Below, one piece after another: positions 25,549 through 35,778 of a stretch of 64,000 bases of DNA. Numbering within the stretch: the first letter of the stretch is position 1; each line of letters opens with the position of its first letter. The DNA comes from Staphylococcus sp. 17KM0847 (lineage in GTDB: Bacteria > Bacillota > Bacilli > Staphylococcales > Staphylococcaceae): assembly GCF_013463155.1 (NCBI RefSeq), contig NZ_CP040781.1:310001-374000 (forward strand). Direction: 5' to 3'. The notes under the pieces are model-generated. The model was not told where the DNA came from. It worked only from the letters and a program-made list of their open reading frames with translations, and did no database searches. A program made the translations under genes and the position numbers.

Positions 25549-27426
25549 ATGGCAGCTTATAAAATTGAACAACTGAATAAATCATTTGCAGATAAGGTGA
25601 TTTTTGACGATTTGTCATTATCGGTTTCTGATGGTGAGCGTATAGGTTTAGTTGGGATTAATGGTACAGGGAAAAGTTCATTACTCAAAGTCATCGCAAA
25701 TATGGACGAAGATTTTGATGGTGTTGTGACACATCCGAAGCAGTATCGTATTCGTTATGCTTCACAGCACCACGACTTAGACCCTGAGATGACGGTATAT
25801 GATGTTGTGTACAGTGCAGAAACTGAAACATTGCAAGCAATTAAACAATATGAACTTGCTACGACACATTATGCCAAACAACAAACAGACCAAGCATTAG
25901 AAGCAATGATGTCTGCACAATCAAAGATGGATATATTGGAAGCGTGGGATTATAGTGCAGAAATTAAAACCATTCTCTCTAAGTTAGGTATTCATGATAC
26001 AACGAAACAAGTAGGGCATTTATCGGGAGGGCAACAGAAGCGCGTACTTTTAGCACGTACTTTAATTGAACAACCTGACTTATTATTGTTGGATGAACCG
26101 ACGAATCACCTTGATTTTGAGTCGATCCACTGGTTAATTCAGTTTGTAAAGTCTTACCCGAAAACTGTAATCTTTGTGACGCACGATCGATATTTTCTGA
26201 ATGAAGTATCAACACGTATTGTTGAGCTGCGTGACGGGCGTTTATCATCATATCATGGAAATTATGAAGCGTATATTGCAACACGTGCGGAACAAGAAGA
26301 AATTGAAGCACGTCAACAAACGAAAAAGCGTGCATTGTTTAAGCAAGAGTTAGCATGGATGCGTGCAGGTGTTAAGGCACGTACAACCAAACAACAAGCA
26401 CGACAAAATCGATTTGAAACATTAGAGAAAGAAGTAAAATCATATAAAACCCAAGATAAAGGGGCATTAAACTTAGCTTACTCTCGCCTGGGAAAACAAG
26501 TGTTTGAGCTGGAGGCATTAGGAAAGGCGATTGAGGGGCGTGTTTTGTTTGAAAACCTGACAACAATTATTCAAAAAGGTGCGCAAATTGGTATTGTTGG
26601 TCCCAATGGTGTAGGAAAAACAACGTTATTGAATATTCTTGCGGGTGAAGATACAGCATTTAGCGGTATCTTAAAAGTAGGACAAACGGTCAAAATCGCT
26701 TATTTTAAACAAACTGATGAGCGTCTAAATCGTGATATACGCATGATTGATTTTTTACGTGAAGAGCAAGAAGTAGCTAAGCAGAAAGATGGGACTACGG
26801 TGTCTGTTACACAATTACTTGAGCAGTTTCTTTTTCCGAGCAATACACACGGTAAAAAGGTATATAAGTTATCGGGGGGCGAACAAAAACGTTTGTATTT
26901 ATTACGCCTTCTTGTACATCAGCCGAATGTATTATTACTCGATGAACCGACGAATGACTTAGATACAGAAACATTAACGATTTTAGAAGATTATATTCAG
27001 ACATTTGGTGGTACAGTGATTACAGTCAGTCATGATCGCTATTTTTTAGATAAGGTTGTGGATTGTTATTGGTACATCCATGATGGGCATATCGATATGA
27101 TTTTAGGGCGTTTTGAAGATTATTTGGCATATAAAAAGAAACAAGCAGAGGCTGCTGAGTCAGAAATGAACGCCAAAACAACAGTTACAGTTGGAAAACC
27201 AAAGAAAAAAGGACTGTCATATAAAGAGAAACGTGAATACGAGGCACTGTTGATTCGAATTGAGGAAGTGGAGTCTCGTTTGGTAGAAATAGAAGCAGAA
27301 ATGGTTGCAGCACATGCCGATTACAGTAAAGTTCAAACCTTAAATGAAGAACGAGAAAAACTTGAAGTGCAATACGAAACAGATATGGCACGATGGAGTG
27401 AATTAGAAGAAATTTTAGAACAGTAA
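25549..27426 (+). CDS. ABC-F family ATPase (YfmR/Uup type)
   Basis: A 625-residue protein with two ABC domains and no membrane segments. Walker A motifs are GINGTGKSS and GPNGVGKTT; signatures are LSGGQQKR and LSGGEQKR. A charged linker lies between them, and the C-terminal coiled coil (about 555-625, EEVESRLVEIEAEM) is typical of Uup/YfmR. Such proteins act on ribosomes, for example relieving stalling. The start is ATG 25549, directly after an in-frame TTG, with AAAGGAAG upstream. recQ follows after 10 bp, probably co-transcribed. Confidence 0.9.
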   Translation: MAAYKIEQLNKSFADKVIFDDLSLSVSDGERIGLVGINGTGKSSLLKVIANMDEDFDGVVTHPKQYRIRYASQHHDLDPEMTVYDVVYSAETETLQAIKQYELATTHYAKQQTDQALEAMMSAQSKMDILEAWDYSAEIKTILSKLGIHDTTKQVGHLSGGQQKRVLLARTLIEQPDLLLLDEPTNHLDFESIHWLIQFVKSYPKTVIFVTHDRYFLNEVSTRIVELRDGRLSSYHGNYEAYIATRAEQEEIEARQQTKKRALFKQELAWMRAGVKARTTKQQARQNRFETLEKEVKSYKTQDKGALNLAYSRLGKQVFELEALGKAIEGRVLFENLTTIIQKGAQIGIVGPNGVGKTTLLNILAGEDTAFSGILKVGQTVKIAYFKQTDERLNRDIRMIDFLREEQEVAKQKDGTTVSVTQLLEQFLFPSNTHGKKVYKLSGGEQKRLYLLRLLVHQPNVLLLDEPTNDLDTETLTILEDYIQTFGGTVITVSHDRYFLDKVVDCYWYIHDGHIDMILGRFEDYLAYKKKQAEAAESEMNAKTTVTVGKPKKKGLSYKEKREYEALLIRIEEVESRLVEIEAEMVAAHADYSKVQTLNEEREKLEVQYETDMARWSELEEILEQ

Positions 27427-27436
27427 GAGGGATAGC

Positions 27437-29239
27437 ATGGAAGATATATTATCGCATTATTTTGGATATCAAACTTTCAGACCGGGACAACGAGAGATTA
27501 TTGATCATATTATGGCGCAGCATCATACACTGGGTGTGCTGCCAACAGGTGGTGGAAAGTCGATTTGCTACCAAGTTCCAGGTCTTAAACTATCCGGGAC
27601 AACACTAGTGATTAGTCCTTTAATTTCGCTGATGAAAGATCAAGTCGATCAATTAAAAGCAATGGGGATTGCAGCAGCCTATTTAAATAGTAGTCAAAGT
27701 GTAAAAGAACAACAAAATATCGAACAACAATTAAGAGAGGGCGCATTGAAATTTATTTATATTGCACCAGAGCGCTTGGAACAGCCACGTTTTGTTCAGC
27801 TTTTACGTCGCATCCCTCTAGCATTAGTTGCCTTTGATGAAGCACATTGTATTTCTAAATGGGGGCATGACTTTCGCCCGAGCTATCAAGCAGTCATTCA
27901 TACTGTACTGTCATTGCCTCAACAGTTTGCGATTGTTGCGTTAACAGCTACTGCGACACATGAAGTACAACAAGATATTATGCAACGTTTAATAATCCAG
28001 CCTAAATGTGTGGTAAAGACAAGTATTAAACGTGATAACCTTATTTTTGAAGTGAATCCAACATATCAGCGAGAAAGATTTGTCATTGATTATATTAAGC
28101 GCCATGCACAGTCATCAGGTATTGTGTATTGTTCAACACGCAAGCAAGTAGAAACACTACATCAAGCTTTAGAAGATTCAGGAATTCATGCCACTTATTA
28201 TCATGCAGGCTTATCATCTCAGTTAAGAGAAGCTGCACAAAATGATTTTCTATATGATCGTACACGTGTAGTCGTAGCTACAAATGCTTTTGGTATGGGG
28301 ATTGATAAGTCCAATGTTCGTTTTGTTATTCATTATAATATGCCGGGCGACTTAGAATCATACTATCAAGAGGCAGGACGTGCAGGACGTGACGGTTTAG
28401 ATAGTGAGTGTATTTTATTGTTTAGCGAACGTGATATCAGCTTACATCAATATTTCATCACATCATCTAAAGCGGATGAAGATTATCAAGACAAGATGGG
28501 CGATAAGCTGACGAAGATGATACATTATACTAAGACTAAAAAGTGCTTGGAAGCGACATTAGTTCATTATTTTAATCCTAATGAAAAGTTAGGAGAATGT
28601 CAGCATTGCAGTAATTGTATGGCTAAGAATAAGACGTACGATATGACACAAGAGGCGAAGATGATTATTAGTTGTGTGGCACGTTTAGGTCAAAAAGAAG
28701 GGTATCAAACAGTCATTCAAGTATTGCGAGGAGAACATTCAGATTATATTCACCATCAAGGTTATATGACATTATCGACATACGGTATCATGCAAGACTA
28801 TACCACCGGAGAGTTACACCATCTCATTGATGAGTTACGTTTTAAAGGTTATTTGAATGAACAAGATGAAATATTGTTATGTGATGATTCGGTAAAAAAG
28901 CTACTTAAAGAAGATGACACTGTATTTACAACACCATTTCGCCAGAAGTTCAAAGAAACCGTTAAAATTAATACGGTAGAAGGTGTGGATTCTAATCTGT
29001 TTGAACGTTTGGTAGGTGTCCGCCAACAATTAAGCGAAAAGTTAAGTATCCCGCCCATTAATATCTTTTCGGATTATACGTTGGAAGAATTCTCAAAGCG
29101 TAAACCTGTGACTAAACAAGAGATGATCCACATTGAAGGTGTTGGAAGTTATAAGTTAAAGCACTATTGTCCATCCTTTTTAGAAGCGATTCAAAAATAT
29201 AAAGGTATCGAAGTACAGAGCGTGGGGCAAAAACTTTAA
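27437..29239 (+). CDS. recQ: RecQ-family ATP-dependent DNA helicase
   Basis: A 600-residue superfamily 2 helicase in RecQ layout: Walker A LPTGGGKSICYQVP, DEAH box AFDEAHCISKWGHDFRPSY, helicase C domain with QEAGRAGRDG, zinc-binding cysteines (CLEATLVHYFN...CQHCSNC), winged-helix domain and an HRDC domain at about 520-590. It unwinds branched DNA in recombination and repair. The length is in the normal RecQ range. Staphylococci usually have two RecQ-like proteins; I cannot say which this is. Confidence 0.92.
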   Translation: MEDILSHYFGYQTFRPGQREIIDHIMAQHHTLGVLPTGGGKSICYQVPGLKLSGTTLVISPLISLMKDQVDQLKAMGIAAAYLNSSQSVKEQQNIEQQLREGALKFIYIAPERLEQPRFVQLLRRIPLALVAFDEAHCISKWGHDFRPSYQAVIHTVLSLPQQFAIVALTATATHEVQQDIMQRLIIQPKCVVKTSIKRDNLIFEVNPTYQRERFVIDYIKRHAQSSGIVYCSTRKQVETLHQALEDSGIHATYYHAGLSSQLREAAQNDFLYDRTRVVVATNAFGMGIDKSNVRFVIHYNMPGDLESYYQEAGRAGRDGLDSECILLFSERDISLHQYFITSSKADEDYQDKMGDKLTKMIHYTKTKKCLEATLVHYFNPNEKLGECQHCSNCMAKNKTYDMTQEAKMIISCVARLGQKEGYQTVIQVLRGEHSDYIHHQGYMTLSTYGIMQDYTTGELHHLIDELRFKGYLNEQDEILLCDDSVKKLLKEDDTVFTTPFRQKFKETVKINTVEGVDSNLFERLVGVRQQLSEKLSIPPINIFSDYTLEEFSKRKPVTKQEMIHIEGVGSYKLKHYCPSFLEAIQKYKGIEVQSVGQKL

Positions 29240-29263
29240 GCATGATGTTGCCCCATGTTGATT
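29223..29263 (+). terminator. Possible terminator overlapping the recQ stop
   Basis: TGGGGCA (29223-29229) pairs with TGCCCCA (29249-29255), followed by TTGATTTTT. The stem is short and overlaps the coding end. Confidence 0.4.
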
Positions 29264-29441
29264 TTTATCTCATCCTCTATTTTCCGCCTATACGCAAACG
29301 CTTTCTTAATTTCCCTTTTTAAAGTTAAAAGACAAACAAATTAGATTATTTTTAAAAGAAAATATGTTTAAATAAGTAGGACAGTATTAATTGTTTTATG
29401 TATATAGCTAAGCTGTTAAAAATTTAAAAAGTAGGGAGACT

Positions 29442-30401
29442 ATGATTGAATTTAACAATGTTTCTAAACGTTATGGTGCTAAAACAGTCGTTGATCAAGT
29501 AGATCTGAAAATTAAAGAAGGTGAATTTTTTGTATTAATTGGTCCATCGGGTTCAGGTAAAACAACAACGATGAAAATGATAAACCGACTAATTGATTTA
29601 TCTGAGGGTTACATCTATTTTAAAGGTAAACCCATCAGCGACTATTCTGTATATGAGATGCGTTGGGATATGGGGTATGTCTTACAACAAATTGCACTCT
29701 TTCCACATATGTCGATTCGTGATAATATCGCTCAAGTTCCATTGATGAGAAAGTGGAATAAGCAAGATATTGATCATAGAGTGGATACATTATTAGAAAT
29801 GGTTGGATTAGAGCCTAAACAATTTCGTGATCGTATGCCGAGTGAATTATCAGGGGGTCAACGTCAACGTGTTGGTGTTGTACGTGCATTAGCCGCAGAC
29901 CCACCTGTGATTTTGATGGATGAACCGTTTAGCGCACTTGATCCTATTACGAGAGAAAAGTTACAAGATGATCTGTTAATCTTACAAAGCCAAATTAAAA
30001 AAACAATTGTTTTTGTGACACACGATATTGAAGAGGCATTTAAGTTGGGAGATCGTATTTGTTTATTAAATAAAGGTCATATTGAACAAATTGGGACACC
30101 TAATGATTTTATCAAATATCCTAAAAATGAATTTGTACGTCAATTTATTGGTGATTTAACAAGTGTGGCGCTCAATCATTTCTCACTTGGAAAAATAGCA
30201 GAATTGACAGGTCAAAAAATTATGGATGAAGTGCAATATCAAGATCCCATTGTGCAGCATGATCAATCAGTCAGTGATGTATACCGAGAACTTGTAACAC
30301 ATGAAGCTGTTATTGTAGAGAGCGGAGGCGATTATTGGCGATTAACACGGCAAGATATATTCCGCTTTTTATCACGCAATCAAGTAGGTGATATGGCATG
30401 A
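29442..30401 (+). CDS. OpuCA/EgtV-type ABC transporter ATP-binding protein
   Basis: A 319-residue ABC ATPase of the quaternary-amine uptake group: Walker A GPSGSGKTT, signature LSGGQRQR, Walker B VILMDEPFSALD, and the QQIALFPHMS stretch of OpuA/OpuC proteins. The C-terminal part (about 240-310) is a weak CBS-like region. It overlaps the downstream permease by four bases (ATGA). The partner looks like ergothioneine importer EgtU, so EgtV is a good hypothesis, but osmoprotectant uptake is not excluded. The start ATG follows GGGAG. Confidence 0.82.
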   Translation: MIEFNNVSKRYGAKTVVDQVDLKIKEGEFFVLIGPSGSGKTTTMKMINRLIDLSEGYIYFKGKPISDYSVYEMRWDMGYVLQQIALFPHMSIRDNIAQVPLMRKWNKQDIDHRVDTLLEMVGLEPKQFRDRMPSELSGGQRQRVGVVRALAADPPVILMDEPFSALDPITREKLQDDLLILQSQIKKTIVFVTHDIEEAFKLGDRICLLNKGHIEQIGTPNDFIKYPKNEFVRQFIGDLTSVALNHFSLGKIAELTGQKIMDEVQYQDPIVQHDQSVSDVYRELVTHEAVIVESGGDYWRLTRQDIFRFLSRNQVGDMA

Positions 30402-31912
30402 GTACACTCTTGATGACATTAAATGAACGCAAAGAAGAATTGTTACAAGCATTGCTCACTCATGTGCAACTGTCATTTATAGCATTGCTTATTGCGGTAT
30501 TAATTGGTGTACCACTGGGGATTTTATTGACAAAGACACCTAGACTGTCTGAAGGTGTGATTAATATTGCAGCGGTACTACAAACAATCCCTTCTCTAGC
30601 ATTATTAGGATTGATGATTCCACTTTTTGGTATTGGAACTGTACCAGCTGTTATTGCACTCGTTGTATATGCGCTATTGCCTATTTTACGCAATACATAT
30701 ACAGGTATCGTTGGTGTTGATGCATCACTGATTGAAGCAGCAAAAGGTATCGGTATGAAACCTACAAGACGACTTATAAGGGTAGAGCTACCATTAGCAA
30801 TGCCAGTCATTATGGCAGGTATTCGCACAGCAATGGTACTTATTGTAGGTACAGCAACACTTGCAGCATTAATCGGTGCTGGAGGTTTAGGTGACCTTAT
30901 TTTACTGGGTATTGATAGAAACAATACGTCGCTCATTTTAATCGGTGCAATTCCAGCAGCATTACTTGCTATTCTATTTGATGTGATTTTACGGATATTA
31001 AGTCGTGTATCTTATCGTAAGATGTTTATAACACTTGGTATACTCTTAATTATTATGTTGAGTGTAACAATTGCGCCTATGTTAGGACAAAAAGAAGAAC
31101 ATATTACAATTGCTGGTAAGTTAGGAGCAGAACCGTCAATTATTACGAATATGTATAAAATTATTATTGAGCAGGAAACGGATTATACCGTTGATGTGAA
31201 AGATGGTATGGGGAAAACGACATTTTTATTTAATGCTTTAAAGGCAGATGAAATTGATGGTTATCTTGAGTTTACAGGAACTGTTTTAGGTGAGCTGACA
31301 AAAGAAACACCGAAATCTCAAGAGGAAAGTCAAGTATATAGACAAGCACGTCAAAGCCTAGAGTCGCAGTTTGATATGACTTTGTTAAAACCAATGAAAT
31401 ATAATAACACGTATGCTTTAGCTGTCAAACGTGACTTTGCAGAAGCAAATGATTTAAAAACCATTAGTGACCTTAAACGTATAGAAGATAAAGTGAAGCC
31501 AGGCTTTACTTTGGAATTCAATGATCGTGAAGATGGTTATCCTAAAGTACAGTCTGCATATCATTTGAACTTTAATCGAGTTAAAACGATGGAACCTAAG
31601 TTGCGTTATCAAGCGGTTGAAAAAGGTGAGATTAACTTGATTGATGCGTATTCAACGGATGCAGAATTAAAACAGTATGATATGGTTGTTTTAGAGGATG
31701 ATGAACATATTTTCCCACCATATCAAGGTGCGCCACTCTTTAAACAATCGTTTGTTGAAGCACATCCAGAGGTGACAAAGGCGTTGAATCAACTTTCTGG
31801 CAAGATTTCAGATGAAGAAATGCAGGAAATGAATTATCGTGTTACTGAAAAGGGTGAACGTCCATATGATGTAGCTAAAGATTACTTGAAGTCACATCAA
31901 ATTATTAAATAA
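30398..31912 (+). CDS. Fused permease and substrate-binding protein, EgtU/OpuC type
   Basis: A 504-residue fusion: a six-helix ABC permease domain (about 20-230, containing IEAAKGIGMKPTRRLIRVELPLAMP) followed by an extracellular substrate-binding domain (about 232-500, beginning ITIAGKLGAEPSII). The binding domain contains GYLEFTGTVLGEL and LEFNDREDGYPKVQ, which I associate with EgtU, the ergothioneine importer described in streptococci. Glycine betaine or carnitine systems share the architecture. No separate binding protein is encoded nearby. Confidence 0.8.
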   Translation: MSTLLMTLNERKEELLQALLTHVQLSFIALLIAVLIGVPLGILLTKTPRLSEGVINIAAVLQTIPSLALLGLMIPLFGIGTVPAVIALVVYALLPILRNTYTGIVGVDASLIEAAKGIGMKPTRRLIRVELPLAMPVIMAGIRTAMVLIVGTATLAALIGAGGLGDLILLGIDRNNTSLILIGAIPAALLAILFDVILRILSRVSYRKMFITLGILLIIMLSVTIAPMLGQKEEHITIAGKLGAEPSIITNMYKIIIEQETDYTVDVKDGMGKTTFLFNALKADEIDGYLEFTGTVLGELTKETPKSQEESQVYRQARQSLESQFDMTLLKPMKYNNTYALAVKRDFAEANDLKTISDLKRIEDKVKPGFTLEFNDREDGYPKVQSAYHLNFNRVKTMEPKLRYQAVEKGEINLIDAYSTDAELKQYDMVVLEDDEHIFPPYQGAPLFKQSFVEAHPEVTKALNQLSGKISDEEMQEMNYRVTEKGERPYDVAKDYLKSHQIIK

Positions 31913-32030
31913 AAGAGTAGCCTCAAAGTATTGAGGTATAACGTTTTTAAATATATAGAACATGATAATAAAATAGGAGCATATGACGATATTCAAACTG
32001 TATTGATATAAATAGCTGCCTATTATGATT

Positions 32031-32088
32031 AGAGTGGAATCATGAAATCTTTTTGAAGTATTAAGGTTTCTATTCCGCTCTTTTTTTA
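32031..32088 (+). terminator. Terminator before hisC
   Basis: AGAGTGGAAT (32031-32040) pairs with ATTCCGCTCT (32072-32081), with a further GAAATC/GGTTTC pairing inside, then TTTTTTT. It closes the ABC transporter operon. Confidence 0.8.
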
Positions 32089-32189
32089 TAAAAGCTACAA
32101 TGGTATGAAATCGGGACTAGCTATTTAAGAATTAAATAGTTATAATAGTTAACATATTTCAAATGTTCAGAATATATGGAGGTATTGCT

Positions 32190-33254
32190 ATGAAGTCACA
32201 AATTTCACAGTTACGTGCATACACACCGGGTTTATCACCTGAAGCACTCAAGAAAAAACTAGGAATTGAAGGAGAACTGCATAAACTCGCATCTAATGAA
32301 AATGTGTACGGTCCTTCTCTATTAGCCAAAGAAGCAATTCAACATAATGTGGATGATTTATATTTATATCCAGAGCCGAATGCACCGTTATTACAAGAAG
32401 CAATTGCTAAACATTATCAAGTTAAACCGGAACAAGTAGTATTTGGAGCTGGATTAGATGAAATGATTGTTATTATTTCACGGACAGTCATTCGTTCAGG
32501 TGATAAGGTCGTTACAAGTGAAGGTACGTTCGGACAATATTTCCATAATGCTGTTGTTGAAGATGCGAACTTTGTACAAGTTCCGTTAAAAGAGGGGGCA
32601 TTTGATTTAGAGGGTATTGCTGAAGCAGTAGATGAGAATACGGCACTCGTATGGATTTGTAATCCTAATAACCCATCAGGAACTTATCATACACATGAAG
32701 CAATTGAAGCATTTATTCAAAAAATACCAAGCAATGTCACAATTTTGTTTGATGAAGCCTATGCAGAGTACGTCACTGCATCTGATTATCCGAATACGCT
32801 AGAACTTATGAAAAAATATAATAATATTGCGATGCTTAGAACATTTTCAAAAGCATATGGTCTTGCAGGGGTACGTATAGGCTATATTATTGCACCAGAA
32901 AAGCTGGCAGAACAGCTCAATGTTATTCGTCCACCATTTAACACGACACGTTTATCAGAGCAAGCGGCATTAGCAGCATTTCAAGATCAAGACTATTTGA
33001 AAAAGATAGTTGAGCTTAATGCACAAGAGCGTGAAAAATTTTATGATGTAAAAACACCATTCCATATCTATCCATCACAAACAAATTTTATTTTTGTGGA
33101 GACAGATGATGCAAAAGCCTTGGATAATGCTTTATTAAAAGAAGGGATCATTGCACGTGCCTTTCCAAACGGGGTACGTATTACAATTGGTTTTCCAGAA
33201 CAAAATAAAGTGATTCGCAATGTTTTAACAGCATTTGGAAGTCAGACCTCTTAG
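32190..33254 (+). CDS. hisC: Histidinol-phosphate aminotransferase
   Basis: A 354-residue fold-type I aminotransferase. The PLP lysine is Lys221 in TFSKAYGLAGVRIGY, with NPNNPSGTY and FDEAYAEY as cofactor-binding motifs. It converts imidazole-acetol phosphate and glutamate to histidinol phosphate. It is isolated from other his genes here, so another aminotransferase role is possible. The ATG at 32190 follows ATGGAGGT; the frame is open to an ATG at 32163 without a better site. Confidence 0.85.
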   Translation: MKSQISQLRAYTPGLSPEALKKKLGIEGELHKLASNENVYGPSLLAKEAIQHNVDDLYLYPEPNAPLLQEAIAKHYQVKPEQVVFGAGLDEMIVIISRTVIRSGDKVVTSEGTFGQYFHNAVVEDANFVQVPLKEGAFDLEGIAEAVDENTALVWICNPNNPSGTYHTHEAIEAFIQKIPSNVTILFDEAYAEYVTASDYPNTLELMKKYNNIAMLRTFSKAYGLAGVRIGYIIAPEKLAEQLNVIRPPFNTTRLSEQAALAAFQDQDYLKKIVELNAQEREKFYDVKTPFHIYPSQTNFIFVETDDAKALDNALLKEGIIARAFPNGVRITIGFPEQNKVIRNVLTAFGSQTS

Positions 33255-33434
33255 AGAAATGAAGAGGTGCAATAAGAGACACTGATTGAAATTCAACCTC
33301 AAATGAGCAGGTAACGATTTTTTTAACTAGACATACCGCTAACCTAGATCCCTCTAGTGCAATGATCTTATTATAGGTGGCTACTAGCAAATTTTGCTAT
33401 AATGTAGACTGAAAGATATATAAGGAGCGATACG

Positions 33435-33962
33435 ATGAGAAAGTCAATTGGTATTGATATGGATGAGGTTTTAGCGGATACAATGGGGGCGATTTTAGAA
33501 GCGTTTAATCGTCGCACACAGTTAAATATAACAATTGAGCAAATAAAAGGGCGTAAAGTCTACGATATGTTGCCTGAACATGCATCAATCGTTCGAGATA
33601 TTTTACGATCGGATGGTTTTTTTGGACGTCTTCCAGTCATTCAAGATGCACAAGAAGTGGTTCAAAAATTAACAGAACATTATGATGTCTATATTGTAAC
33701 AGCTGCTATGGATGTGCCGACTTCTTTTCATGATAAATATGAATGGTTGCGAACGCATTTTCCATTTTTAGATCCACAACAATTTGTTTTTTGTGGACGA
33801 AAAAACATTGCAGCTACTGACTATTTAATCGATGATAATCCGAAACAGCTCCGTATTTTCAAGGGGAAACCACTGATGTTTAGTGCGCCACATAATTACG
33901 GTCATACAGAGTTTCAACGTTTGAATGATTGGCGAGAAGTTGAAGCTTATTTTCTAAAATAA
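33435..33962 (+). CDS. 5'(3')-deoxyribonucleotidase (NT5C type, HAD superfamily)
   Basis: A 175-residue HAD phosphatase. The nucleophile motif is [10 protein letters not shown] (Asp8 and Asp10), motif II is in VTAAMD and the late acidic motif is LIDDNP. The spacing fits the 5'-nucleotidase, deoxy, cytosolic type C family, which dephosphorylates dUMP, dTMP and similar nucleotides. It is a single gene with AAGGAGCG before the ATG. Substrate is inferred from the family. Confidence 0.87.
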   Translation: MRKSIGIDMDEVLADTMGAILEAFNRRTQLNITIEQIKGRKVYDMLPEHASIVRDILRSDGFFGRLPVIQDAQEVVQKLTEHYDVYIVTAAMDVPTSFHDKYEWLRTHFPFLDPQQFVFCGRKNIAATDYLIDDNPKQLRIFKGKPLMFSAPHNYGHTEFQRLNDWREVEAYFLK

Positions 33963-33966
33963 CATT

Positions 33967-34008
33967 AAAAGACCTTCCTACGTTTAGTAAAAACGGGAAG
34001 GTCTTTTA
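33967..34008. terminator. Bidirectional terminator
   Basis: AAAAGACCTTCC and GGAAGGTCTTTT form a 12-bp stem with A and T tracts on both sides, between convergent genes (nucleotidase and peptide transporter). Confidence 0.87.
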
Positions 34009-34012
34009 ATGT

Positions 34013-35515
34013 TTAACGAATACCTTTCATGGCGCGTAGAATAATAGGAGAAATAAACAATATAATAAGGGCAACAGCTACGGCGATGCCTCCGATTAAG
34101 CCGAAGTAGTTTTGGTCTCCTAAAAGTGGTAGTAATTTAACGAGTTGTGCATTAATTGCTTGAGCAGTGGCACTTGTTAATAGCCACAGACTCATCATTT
34201 GTGCGTTGAATTTTTCTGGTGCAAGTTTAACAGCCGAACTATTACCAGTCGGCGAAATACATAATTCACCGAGTACGCAGATGAAATAAGATAAAACAAT
34301 CCATAAGAAACTAATATTTGCACTTTGGTTATAAAAAATAACAGCCATCATTAAAATAAATGAAGCCCCCGCTAAAAATAGACCGATTGCAAACTTGACG
34401 GGGAGACTGGGTTCGAAACGACCAAGGCGACGCCATAGCCATGAAATAATCGGTGCAAATACAACAATAAACAATGGATTGATCGATTGAAACCATGTTA
34501 CTGGGAACTCAAACGCAGCACCCAAAATGTGGAATGATAAATCTGCTTTTTCATCTGCATAAACATTTAATACGTTAGCGCCTTGTTCTTGAATAGACCA
34601 AAAGATCACACCTACGATAAATAGTGGAATAAATGCAAAGACACGGGAACGCTCTGTTTCTGTTGTGTCTTTACTTGTGAGCATCACACTAAAGTAACAA
34701 ATCGGTAGTAAAACCCCTAGAATAAGTACAATGAAACTTATTAAATCAAATGTCAATGTATTGGTTAGATAAGTAATAGTCAGCAACAATAACATCAAAA
34801 TAATAATGATTAATGTGAGACGTCCATATTTTTTCTTTTCAGTTACAGATAGTGGATTGGGGGCTGTTGTTCCGATCGTTCCTAAGTTTTTGCGATGAAA
34901 TAGTAAGTAAAAAATTAATGAGAGCGTCATACCGATTGCCGCAATAAGAAAACCACTATGAAAGTGACCCGTCTTACGGAAATGGTCTAAAATCAGTGGT
35001 GCAACAAAAGCCCCCATATTGACTGACATATAGAAAATGACAAAACCTGCATCGACACGTTCATCCCCTTTGGGATAGAGGCGTCCAACAATATTTGAAA
35101 TATTAGGCTTCATTAAGCCAGAGCCCACTATAATAAAAAACATAGAGGTTAATAATCCAGGCAAAGCAAAAGGTAGGCTTAGGCAAACATGACCGATAAT
35201 GATAAGTATTGCACCGTAAACAAGTGAGCGACGCGTTCCTAATATACGATCAGCCACCCATCCTCCAAGAATAGTTGTCATAAAAATAAGAGAACCGTAG
35301 ATAGAAATTAATGACTGTGCAAAAGTTTTTTCGAGTCCAAGTCCACCTTGAGCTACATTGTAATAAATATAGTAGATGAGCAGGGCGCGCATACCGTAGT
35401 AACTAAAACGTTCCCAGAACTCAACGGTATAGAGTACACCAAGCCCCTTTGGATGTCCAAAGAATCCCTTTTGAGGGATGTTTCGAACAGCTTCTTCATG
35501 TGATGATATTGACAT
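34013..35515 (-). CDS. POT-family di/tripeptide transporter (paralogue 1)
   Basis: A 500-residue proton-coupled peptide transporter with about 14 helices. The signature GFFGHPKGLGVLYTVEFWER, then FSYYGMRALLIYYIYY, includes the ExxER proton-coupling motif. It imports di- and tripeptides. A promoter (TTGAAA, 18 bp, TATTAT) is seen at 35570-35541 on the minus strand. The next gene upstream is a second, clearly homologous POT transporter, so this is a tandem duplication; separate terminators suggest separate control. Confidence 0.92.
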   Translation of the reverse strand: MSISSHEEAVRNIPQKGFFGHPKGLGVLYTVEFWERFSYYGMRALLIYYIYYNVAQGGLGLEKTFAQSLISIYGSLIFMTTILGGWVADRILGTRRSLVYGAILIIIGHVCLSLPFALPGLLTSMFFIIVGSGLMKPNISNIVGRLYPKGDERVDAGFVIFYMSVNMGAFVAPLILDHFRKTGHFHSGFLIAAIGMTLSLIFYLLFHRKNLGTIGTTAPNPLSVTEKKKYGRLTLIIIILMLLLLTITYLTNTLTFDLISFIVLILGVLLPICYFSVMLTSKDTTETERSRVFAFIPLFIVGVIFWSIQEQGANVLNVYADEKADLSFHILGAAFEFPVTWFQSINPLFIVVFAPIISWLWRRLGRFEPSLPVKFAIGLFLAGASFILMMAVIFYNQSANISFLWIVLSYFICVLGELCISPTGNSSAVKLAPEKFNAQMMSLWLLTSATAQAINAQLVKLLPLLGDQNYFGLIGGIAVAVALIILFISPIILRAMKGIR

Positions 35516-35540
35516 GTTGCAACCTTCTTCCTCGTTGAGA

Positions 35541-35570
35541 ATAATACAGTAGTCAGTTTACGCCTTTCAA
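35541..35570 (-). promoter_or_regulatory. Promoter of POT transporter paralogue 1
   Basis: Minus strand TTGAAA (35570-35565), 18 bp, TATTAT (35546-35541), 26 bp before the ATG at 35515. Confidence 0.6.
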
Positions 35571-35695
35571 CTATACATTTCAATAACTTATCGAGGATTA
35601 GAACGTATGGACAAGAAGTAATCAAGAAGTAGATAAGCTGAACAAAACATTTAAAACTTGATGCGCGAAAAGAGAGGTTAAAAGTCAGGTTTATC

Positions 35696-35772
35696 AAAAA
35701 GTCACTTTAATATTTCAAAGTGGCTAAATATCAATAAAAGCCTATACTCAAAAAATGAGCGTAGGCTTTTAT
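35696..35772 (-). terminator. Tandem terminators after POT transporter paralogue 2
   Basis: Two minus-strand hairpins follow the stop of paralogue 2. One is AAAAGCCTACGCTCA with TGAGTATAGGCTTTT (35772-35734); the other is AGCCACTTTGA with AAAGTGACT plus TTTTT (35726-35696). Confidence 0.7.
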
Positions 35773-35778
35773 TGTGTG

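Noticed and set aside
30460..30936. 158-codon minus-strand ORF inside the ABC permease gene
   Set aside because: It is antisense to a well-conserved permease domain and has no ribosome binding site; a shadow of codon bias.
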